Origin: Zarea fungicola
Lineage: Eukaryota > Ascomycota > Sordariomycetes > Hypocreales > Cordycipitaceae
Direction: 5' to 3'
Assembly: GCA_900169235.1 (NCBI GenBank)
Contig: FWCC01000177.1
Coordinates: 305,436-369,435 of the forward strand
DNA: 64,000 bases
Shown here: positions 55,292-64,000 of the stretch, piece by piece
Position numbering within the stretch: the stretch's first letter is position 1
How the letters are laid out: every line of letters starts with the position of its first letter
The notes under the pieces: generated by a model
The model's input: only the letters and a program-made list of their open reading frames with translations
Told to the model about the DNA's origin: nothing
Database searches by the model: none
Made by a program: the position numbers and the translations under genes

Positions 55292-58200
55292 TTACATAGC
55301 CCACGATTCCACAATATCTGCCAGGGTATGGTCAGTGCCTACATTGCCCGGGAAGACAACGTACGGGACACCCCGGTGCCGGCTCGTCTCCTCAGTACAC
55401 TGCCAAAGAGGCACACCCGGCGCAGCTTGACCCAAGACCCGAGCTCGACGTATCTTTAAGCCTTTCGTGGCGCCATCCGATGACGTTATACCTCCTTTAG
55501 CAATTATATAACGTGGACGCACGCTAATCCCTTCCATGAGGGCAACCAAGGCTCCGGCGATGCTCGACCCTATGCTCAGTGAGCTCAGCGCGTCGGCACC
55601 TTTGATCAGCTCTCTTGATGTCATGATTAGAATGTCCATGCCGGCTGCGATTGTATCTGATGCCTCTTTTGCAGCCGCATTGACAATGGCCTCGGCGGCG
55701 GCTTCGGTTCCAATGAGCTGGTCCACTGGAAGCTCAATAACATGTAGTTTATGACCCCTTCGCTCACGCAATGCTTTCAGCTGGGCGGTGGTCTTGGGAA
55801 CATACGAACCCGCCAGGATAAGTCCTCCAGGTTGTGACGTGGCAGTCCTATCGACACCAATATCTTCTAGGGATAATGGTGGAATTGAGGCGATGCCCAG
55901 TCTCGAGGACACGAAGCCAGCAGCTGTCCTATACAGATAGCGCCTGCCGCTCTTTTCAGCCTGCAAAAGGCCGGCGACAAAAACGTGCATATCCGTATCT
56001 ACTACAGCATTTACGATAATGACTAGATTCGGGTTACATGGCACAGATAGGAGCTTCTTGGCCACGGCGTCAGGCCCCCCTCGTCGAATATCCTCAATTG
56101 TCACCGACAAGAAAGATGATTCGTTGAACCTGGGACCACACTTTTCCAGTATGTATTGGCGGAGGTCTGAGTTTTTGAATCCAAAACTGGCATCTTGGGC
56201 AAACGGCGTTTGGCTCACCGGGATCAACTCATCACCTTCTTTGACGTAGTGGACATCGTTAATGGTTATGCGGCCTCCTTGGGAGAAGAACGGCGTGAGG
56301 ATCCAGCCGTCGCATAAATTCAAAGCATCCTCAGCTGCCTCCGGCTCTTCTGGAAGATGACCACGCAGGGTAGAGTCACCGCGCAAGACAATTTCGAAAG
56401 GTGTCTTCGTCTTTGCTGCTGCGGCCAGGACATTTTCGCATATTTCGAAAATGAGACGGCGAGCATCCGCAGACGGTAATGCACGAGAATTCGTCAGAAT
56501 GAAGAACCCAGGAGGATTCAAATTGAATTCATGTTCCAGAGTCTCTGCATCCCAGACCGCAAGCACGTCAATGTCGTGGCATGTCTGGGTACCCGTAGGG
56601 TCGTCGTCGAGCACTACTAAAGTTGGCACTTGACCAGTCTCTACCACGTGCCGAATAGATCCCAGCACATTTTCTGGATATTCTTGTGGTAGTGACTGTA
56701 ATGTTTCGGCTGCTGGAAGTCTATCAAGCTCCATTTTGTCACTGTTCTCTGTAATACACTGACTACGAGTAGGCGAAACTGCGCTGCTAGAGACGGTGAT
56801 ACCGGTCACCAACTCCCAGAGTCGTACTACGCCAGCATCGGCCTCCTTTTCCCAGCCGCGTGCCGCGCCACTGAGATAGATGGTATGAGCGGCTGATGCA
56901 ATCGGTGCGTAGAAATCGAGGCGTGTTGTTTCGTCGAGGACGATACCGAGGTCTTTGACGAAAATAGCTAGGGCTGAGTGCGGAGTCCAGTCGGCGTCCA
57001 GCATCTGACCAGTCCGATTCTCCAGCATCCAACTCCATGCGTCTGTCCTTTTCAGGATTTCAAATGCAACCCTGGTTTGTAATCCGATACGAGCTGCAAG
57101 GGCCATCCCTTCGGCTGCAGCGGCGATATGGACACCTGCGAGGAGCTGGTTCACAAGTTTTACAGACGAGGCGGCACCGATGCCGCCCTGGATAATGTGT
57201 AGATTTGTTGCTAGGCCTGTCATTGCCAGTAAAACACTCCTGCTTTTCGCAAGTGATGAGTTTTCGCCGGAGCAGATGATCTATTATTTTTCAAATCCAT
57301 AAAAATGAGTGGTTGTCAACTGAGTAGCTTCAGTTCCGAGGCGCGGACTTACAGCGAGAGTGCCATTCGCGGCACGAACAACACCTCCACTTACCGGCGC
57401 ATCAAGCAAGGCTATTCCCCGGCCAAGACTTTGAAGCTTTGCGCCCAATTTTCGTACATACGATGGTGCAACTGTTGAGCTCAGGACTACCACAGTATCC
57501 TCGGACAAGGACTCTGCTCCTTTGTCGGGACCAAACAGAATGTCTTCGACTTGGGCAGCATTTTGCACCATCAGAATGACGACCGCAGCGTTGCTCATAG
57601 CGCTGGCGGCAGAAGAAGCGGCGGACGCTGTTTTTCCGTTCAAGGTAAATTTTTCCATGGCTGCAGCATTAATATCGAAGCCGTTGACCGCAAAGCCAGC
57701 TCTCAAGAGCGATGCAGCCATCCCTTGGCCCATGGCGCCGAGTCCAACGATGCCAATCGTGTTGACTTCACCAGGACTACTGGTCGGAGTTGGCTCATTT
57801 GTAACTGGGAGCATACGCGATATTTCGTTGGCAAGGTTCGAATCGGTGGTTGTATATGCCTGAATAATAGCAGAGTCATCATGTTCGCCGTACCCTTTTG
57901 AAGTCGCCAATGTGTAAAGTTGATGTGATGCAGATGCGAGAGGTAGTGGAAATTTTAAAGCTCGCCCTTCCCGTACAACATTGTTCTTTTGCGGGTTAAG
58001 TCAAGAACAAGAAAACGCAACAGGGTGATGCCCGCGGCCGAAACTTACTAGTTTAGAAGCCGTTTGAGAGAGGGAGGTTATAGGTGTCAAGTCCCCAGCT
58101 AGAATCCGCCTCGCTCTGGTTTCAAAAGCTGTCGAATTACCCGCCGCCTTGACAATAGTATTGTATACCTGGTCCGTATTCAGGCCTGCTTTAGCTGCTA

Positions 58201-58715
58201 AACCAATAGCCTCCGCCGCCGTGGCCGTATGTAAGCCCAACAGTAGGTCATGAACCAGTCGTAGTTTCTGAGCGGAGGCGAAGTCTCCAGGTACATGGTA
58301 CACAGGAATACCGGACTGCTCCAACGACGATGTGCATGTGCTCACAGCATTGTCTGAGCCAGATATGAAAATGGATGTACTAGACAACGAGCCTGCAATT
58401 ATTTTTAGATCTTGTCGATCCCAGTTTGCAAATTTAGCCTCAATTTCACCGTAGATATTTTCGGGTGCAGGCGCAACAATGAGCAACAGAGCGTTTTGAG
58501 GAAGTGCTTCGAGCTCATTAGTCTTGTATCAAGATGAAGCCCAGCTGGTACCTACTTGACAATGCGTGTAGTTGGGGATTTTGGCCGAAATGAGGCTCGG
58601 TATAGTTGATTGAGCAATGCTCTATTCGGGTACCCAAACTTTGCAGCAGATCAAGAGTCCAGTCTGCATCAGCACCCCCGCCATCAATGACGCCTATCGT
58701 AGGGGCCGCAACCAT
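55292..58715 (-). CDS. Fusion of two beta-hydroxyacid dehydrogenase modules and a four-carbon acid-sugar kinase
   Basis: Four exons, 58715-58556, 58506-58049, 57985-57353 and 57280-55292, give 1079 residues with all phases agreeing. Module 1 (residues 1-270) has a weakened nucleotide loop (IGVIDGGGADADW) but a good helical domain (GDFASAQKLRLVHDLLLGLH). Module 2 (280-590) has a canonical loop IGIVGLGAMGQGMA, then APVSGGVVRAANGTLA and GGIGAASSVKLVNQLL with the family lysine. Module 3 (from about 640) is a DUF1537/OtnK-type kinase (LVVLDDDPTGTQTCHDIDVLA, ILTNSRALPS, LRGDSTLRGHLP, AKGGITSSD, FPGNVGT). Bacterial LtnD and OtnK oxidise and phosphorylate threonate/erythronate-type acids. The plant and fungal long form adds a C-terminal class II aldolase, absent here. 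The ATG at 58736 is an alternative start (seven residues more). Confidence 0.92.
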
Positions 58716-59103
58716 GTTGATCCTGCTGGACAGCACGCCGCAAATTCTCTCAAATCCGGCGAGCGAGTATGCATCAGATAAAGAATCAAGAGAACAGGTT
58801 TATGAAAAGAGGCCATGCTTAGTCCTAGTAAGACCTTGCACGGCGGAGATCATCCCGACATTACATTAGGCACTAGTTGGCAGACGAACGACCTGTCCAG
58901 AATGGGCTTCGTCCATCTTCCCCACAAAGACAAGGCCCCGGCACCCGCATGAATGATCACTCACGCACCCATTCACTGCCGCATTTCCCCCGCTCCTTGA
59001 GCTAGTTTCCTGGGGCGGTCTTTATCCCATCCCCAGTCCACAATCTCTCCGAATTCATCACTCTCTTTTGCGACTCCACACAGCCGTTGAGAAGCGAAGC
59101 GCG
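58716..59103. promoter_or_regulatory. Shared divergent promoter of the fusion enzyme and its neighbouring regulator
   Basis: Only 388 bp separate the two ATGs on opposite strands. TCCGGCG occurs at 58755-58761 and CCGG near 58937. No TATA box is obvious. The tight divergence suggests co-regulation or autoregulation (inference). Confidence 0.6.
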
Positions 59104-61354
59104 ATGAAACGGGCGAGGTCGCCGGACACAAGCCCGCCAGGTGGTGATGCAGAAGGCACTGTGCACCATCCCAAGATTTCACGAAAAATACGTGCTTGTA
59201 AGTATTTTTTTTTGCTTTTGGTCGTTTTTCTTTTAAATAGTGTTCGCGGCCGGGAAATGGTCGAATTCCCTGCTCCAATGCATACCGTAGGAAATGCCCA
59301 ACAGGCCAAGGAAGAACCATTGAGGGACTAATGCGCAAGGTTTTCCATAGGCCAAGCGTGCCAGCATCGCAAGGTAAAATGTGATCTCGACACTGGGCAA
59401 GAGCGCTGCAGTCGCTGCACGCGATTGGATTTAAAGTGCGTCGTCAATAAGAGCCTGCAGACGCTGCTCGACGGCGAGAACCAATGGAAGACGCAGATGG
59501 AAGCCAAGGTCGATGCCCTGCAGGCGGCCTTGGCTGACGTGCAACGCATTCTGCATCTTCAACACGGCAGCCTCGCCGCCCCGACGCCAGGTTCCGCGGA
59601 CAGCCGGCAAGCTTCTGTCTCACAGACCCAGCACATCCTTCCGCTGCCGCAGGTCGGCCAAGCCCTGCCGCCGCCGATGCAGCTTGGTGAGCCGTCGGAT
59701 GTGTCGCACATCGGCAAGCAGCCGCAGCAGTCCAGCCTGTCGCCGTCGCTGCAGCGAGCCGCCACCGCCATGACGAGGGAAAATTCCATTGAGCCGGAGA
59801 CGCAGGAGACTGACCACCAAGCCATTGTCAATGCGCCCATGGCCAGCCTCTTTGAGGCGACCAAGCTGCGCAACATCCGAAGCGATCCCTGGGCGCACCA
59901 CAGCCAGCACCCGTCGCTTAAATCCCCCGAAAATGACTTTATCGCGCAGGGCCGCGTCAGTCTGCGCGATGCAGAGTACTTGTTTGACACATTCCGCGGC
60001 ACCCTGAATGCGTACCTTTGGGGCGGCATCGCGCTGATCCATGAGACACTGGATGCGGCGCGCGCCTCCTCCTCCATCCTCACATCCGCCATCCTTGCCG
60101 TCACGTCGCTGCACACGCAGGATGAGGGCCGCGCATTTGACATTTGCTACCCGGTTTTCCTCGAGCTCGTCAGCCAGGCTGTTTTTGACCGCTACCATAC
60201 CCTGGATGACGTCCGTGGTCTTTGCATCGGCGCATTCTGGCTTTCAGATCTGAGCTGGAAACTGTCCGGACTGGCCGTGCGCATAGCGACGGAGCTCAAC
60301 CTCCATCAATTCTGTGCCAAGGCATTGAGAGATGACTCGCGCTACGGTGACGAGGCCCGATTGTGGTACTTTCTGTACGTGTGCGACCACCATTTTAGCA
60401 TCGCATACGGGCGGCCACCAGTGATAAATGAAAACCCAACAATCACCTGTCACGAGCACTTTCTGCAAAGACCAGATGCAACACAGGCGGATTTTCGACT
60501 GCATAGTCAGGTCGGCATCTTCATCATACTAAGTCGTGTATTTCATTCTTTTGGCCCAGATCGGTCGCGCATGATTGGGAACGACGAGTTCGAGACGCTG
60601 CGACGGTTCGACGCAGATATGGGGTATTGGCGTGATCGATGGAAGGACAAGTTGCGTACGTACTTTAACTACCATGTGAATCTGCGTCTAGGAGCTAACA
60701 GTTACGCCAGAGCCCAACAAATACGTATCTCAATACCCAGCAAAGGGCGTGTTTCTACACTATCATTTTGCTCGGTTATTACTCTTTTCCATCTGCTTGC
60801 GTGGTCTGCGGCCATCCGGCGTTTATGCAATGTCTCCAGAGCGCCGCCAATTCGTCAACAAGGCCATTGCAAGTGCCACCGCCGCGGTCGACCTCATCCT
60901 CAATGACCACGACATGCGAACCTCCATCATCGGCGTACCGCTCTACTTGCTGACGACCATGGCATACGCGTGCCTGTTTCTTATGAAGTGCCAGGCACAG
61001 TGGAAGTCAGCCAACCTGAGCATCAGCTACGAGGAGGTTGTCCCGCTCATCGAGGGTGCCATTGCCGTGCTGAACGCAACGAAGCCCTGTGTGCGACACG
61101 TCGCTCACTATCTCGGCCGTGGGCTTAGCGGCATGCTTGACAAGTTCAAGGAGCACCACGCCCTCGAGCGACCGAATCCGGAGGACAAGGCCCAAGTCCC
61201 CACCGCGCAGCAGCAGGTGTGGCCGCAGGACGAGATGTGGCCGGACTGGAATGTCTGGATGTTTGGCACCGGTGATCCGTCGCAGCAGGCTATAAATCAG
61301 GACAATTATGGATTAAACTTTTTGGATGCCCTCAACTCGCAAATGCCTGGCTAA
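59104..61354 (+). CDS. Zn2Cys6 transcription factor, divergent from the fusion enzyme
   Basis: Exons 59104-59197, 59351-60655 and 60711-61354 give 680 residues. Intron 1 (153 bp) splits the zinc cluster: RKIRA + C + QACQHRKVKCDL, with cysteines at 32, 35, 42, 51, 54 and 61. Intron 2 (55 bp, GTACGT donor, GCTAAC branch) joins KL+Q+PNKYVSQYPAKGVFLHYHFA. A coiled-coil-like segment follows the cluster (WKTQMEAKVDALQAALADVQ). The fungal regulatory domain includes LTSAILAVTSLHTQ, LCIGAFWLSDLSWKLSGLAVRIATELNLHQF and ARLWYFLYVCDHHFSIAYGRP. It resembles fungal regulators of the transcriptional activator type near amino- and organic-acid catabolic genes. Likely target: the adjacent fusion gene, by position only. 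Confidence 0.92.
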
Positions 61355-64000
61355 AAAGAGATATCCAATCTGCCGTCTTTTTCGCGGCAGACTTATCATG
61401 TTTTATACGAAACAGCCCCCTACACTTGCACGCGCTATCTAGAACCCTCAAATCCAGGGAGCTGGAAACGAGACAATACCCCGTGGGGTAATCTGCGACG
61501 GGGAGAAGACCGCCGAGCCAGGGTTTTATCTGGACCAAAGTCTCCTTGGCATTCATCGAGAAGGCTTTCTCCACCAATGAGGGGCGACACCAGGACCTTG
61601 ACATGGTTAGCAACGCACTCTTGACCACGTATTGCGCACCTAGAGGTGCTTTGACATGTGCCATGTGCTAAGAGGAAATTAAATTCGTCTCACTGCCTCA
61701 ACTTTGGCTTGCTGGCTATAGTTGGCTGGCACATCAATGTACTATAGGGTGGCGGTGGCCGGTAACAGCCGCACTCGAAACAATGTAACATTAATAAAGA
61801 CGTGGCTTGTATGTTGCTAAATATAACATGGACAGTATTGTTATCGGGTTGGACGTCTATCACGCGGAATTAATATAAATCATATTAAATAATATAAATA
61901 ATAACACAAAAATACTTTATTTAATATATTAACGGCGGTGAGACTATGCGCGGCAGAGTAACACATACACGGCAAGTTCCTTAAGCCAACCGCTTTGCCG
62001 GTATTGAGGTGTTGGAAATGCGACATCGCCACCAGGACGCGCAAGATTGCTGCCTGTTCTCGGAATGGCACCCCGAGGGCTTGTGGTCACATCAACAGAA
62101 TGTCTCACAGTTTTAGTTTGTCGGGGAGTGCCGTCCACGCCGTCGCAACGCCGCCGCCTGTGCAAAAGTGTATACACATCGTGAACTACGTCATGTTTTC
62201 GCCTTGCTGCGTGACAGCTACATGTAAATCGTCCACGCGGCGCTCAGCCCTTCCGCCCGGAAAGTACACGAACTCAGATGCGGTTTTTTTTTTTGTCTTG
62301 CTTCAAGGGCGCGTGGCAGCTGTACATCTGGGCGCATCATGTATGACTTCTCCACAAAGCCCTACATTTGACATGAACAGGTTGTCTGGGTACGGTACTC
62401 GGCATACAATGATGCCCGCTTGCTTATTATACGTGGAAAAAGAAAAAGTTGGCAACGATGACCCGCAATCAGCTCTCTCGACCTGGAGATAAGAGCCACA
62501 TGGCTGACTATTCTTTTTATTTTTCCATATTATTTTTCTTACTATTTATTCGGTGTAACTCTTCCCCGCGCAAGGCATACTTTTGTAAATTACATGCTTA
62601 GAAATCGGCTGTCGGTGACCATCTCTCGCCTGCCGCTGGATACCAGAGGCAAGGAAAGTGGCCATTTGGGATAATTACTGCCGGAATGTGGCAAGCCGTT
62701 CCCGGATAGCCCGGCCCCGCGAACAGGTCTGCCGGCTCGTGGCTTTTGTCATTTCCAACGGTTGACGTAGCAAAGTCATGGGTGTCGATGCGACGATGAA
62801 CGCGCACGCAAGATCCCGACCCCCAGTTTACGTGGTCTCGACCACGAACATGGTATTGATCCGACAAAAATGGCCACAGTGACGTATCATGGCGGTAGCG
62901 ATTTCCTGTTCCGCTACGCCATAACGAGCAAAAGTTCTTGGCATCAACCACTTTGGAGGCCGGCATTCATCAGGAGATTAACTGCTGCCTATCACGGTAA
63001 CTCCGTTGCAATGTCGCCCCCCAGACATTGTCACCCTCGGCTCGTGGCAATATCGCATTCGCAAATCAGGAGCCAGGCTGTGGGCAGAGTGGTATAACCC
63101 GGCCAACGTGAGAAAACGGATGGTACCTTGTAAGTCGTATTAGCCGTATCAAGTCACCACTCCGAAGTGACACAAACGACAATGACCAAGCCTCTTTCGG
63201 GAAACCTGGATGTCCGTCTTGCCAAGCTTCAGCTGAGGCTTCAGACACCCGTTATGCCGAAATCCCTAGCCAATGGGAGAAAGTAGCGATTGAGAATTAA
63301 AAATACACATTGGCAGCCGATAAATTTGCCAAGACTGTGTGAAGATGTCACAAGAGCGCCAATTGTTTTGGCTTATTAATTCAAAAAAACTAAACTCTGA
63401 AATGGCATGGGATTCTCCCAGTTCAATTTGTATGTAGTAGTATCTTGCCAGGGATCTACGAGGCTTCCTAATGATATCTAAATTCTAAGGAATTACATGC
63501 TGGAGTAAAGGCTTCATAAAAATGCAGTCGCTGGTATAAGGAGATGTAGAAACAGTAGAAGAGAAGAGAAAAGAAAAGAAAGGAAAAAGAAAAGAAAAGA
63601 AAAGAAAAAAAAGGAAAAGAATAAAGAATAAAGAAGAGAAAAATCATAAAGAATATGCGTCAGATATCCCAATCGGGCTCATGGTCGCGACGAGTGCACA
63701 AACCTGCAATCATCTCAGTTTCCGCGACATCATATGTAGAATTGGGACCAATTAATATGACCGAACCGTATACTGTCAATTGCCGGCAGCATCTGAATGT
63801 CTGTATTAGTACATACCCGACGTAGCAGATCGGCACAAGATTAGCTTACAGATAGCCTCGTATCAAGACATTGCCGTAAATCTCCACATCCGTGGCGTGA
63901 ATGTTACCTTGTAGCTTTAATCGGGCAGATCCTTTGATTTTTGCACTGAAAATTTTACATGTCAGTCAATTTGTCGTTTCTTTTTCTTCTTCTTCTTCCT
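61355..64000. other. Terminal gene-free region
   Basis: AT-rich blocks (61790-61940, 63280-63660) and short frames. A minus-strand frame at 62598-62966 reads 122 codons without recognisable family. I cannot support a gene here; one could begin beyond the right edge. Confidence 0.4.
63556..63646. repeat. Purine-only microsatellite (aaaag)n and variants
   Basis: About 90 bases almost entirely of A and G, with repeated AAAAG/AGAAA units. A CTT-rich tract ends the window (63977-64000). Confidence 0.9.

Noticed and set aside
62598..62966. 122-codon minus-strand frame near the right end
   Set aside because: Composition is plausible, but there is no signal peptide or known motif, and no upstream exon with consistent splice sites could be built.
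1..64000. Possible CRISPR array, rRNA, intact transposon or mitochondrial insertion
   Set aside because: No regularly spaced identical repeats with unique spacers, no rRNA signature, and no transposase, reverse transcriptase or long terminal repeats were recognised.

Overview
The window looks like nuclear DNA of a filamentous ascomycete (Pezizomycotina). A Sordariomycete, possibly Hypocreales, is my inference and has not been tested by any search. The main evidence is gene structure: most genes have short introns (49-89 bp) with GTAAGT/GTACGT-type donors and CTAAC/CTGAC-like branch sites a few bases before the acceptor. Several gene families are also typical of this group: Zn2Cys6 regulators, sedolisin, BNI4, and a fungal-specific transcription factor domain without a zinc cluster. 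All exon models were built by hand from frame, splice signals and family resemblance.

Layout. 1-3.3 kb: a regulator with the fungal transcription factor domain, possibly truncated (minus), then a secreted beta-propeller protein of the SMP-30/gluconolactonase type (minus). 3.9-11.3 kb: an accessory-looking island. It has two 9-bp microsatellites, two diverged inverted copies of an unrecognised proline/cysteine-rich gene, and between them an AflR-like Zn2Cys6 regulator and a six-exon MFS transporter. 11.3-12.8 kb: AT-rich, gene-free DNA with a decayed duplication. 12.8-17.8 kb: housekeeping genes, tRNA-dihydrouridine synthase Dus1 and the septin/PP1 scaffold BNI4. 17.8-25.5 kb: a long stretch with no supportable gene. 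25.6-26.4 kb: a cysteine-rich secreted protein with a disrupted exon junction. 27.5-33.6 kb: intracellular beta-mannosidase divergent from a Zn2Cys6 regulator. 34-42 kb: conserved genes CWC22, DPM2 and a WD40/BCAS3-like protein. 43-48 kb: a secreted sedolisin protease, a 59-residue cysteine-rich secreted peptide, and a SnoaL-like protein. 48-51 kb: an ING-family PHD protein. 52-61.4 kb: an SDR oxidoreductase, a small four-helix membrane protein, a 1079-residue fusion of two beta-hydroxyacid dehydrogenase modules with a four-carbon acid-sugar kinase, and divergently from it a Zn2Cys6 regulator. 61.4-64 kb: no supportable gene.

How the genes may work together. The clearest functional pair is the fusion enzyme at 55.3-58.7 kb and the regulator that starts 388 bp away on the other strand. 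This is the arrangement of a pathway-specific regulator next to its target, here plausibly threonate/erythronate-type sugar-acid catabolism, with the SDR nearby. Beta-mannosidase and the regulator at 31.4 kb form a similar divergent pair. The AflR-like regulator plus MFS pump suggests a secondary-metabolite or toxin-export context, but no backbone synthase is present. I found no CRISPR, rRNA or convincing tRNA, and no intact transposon.
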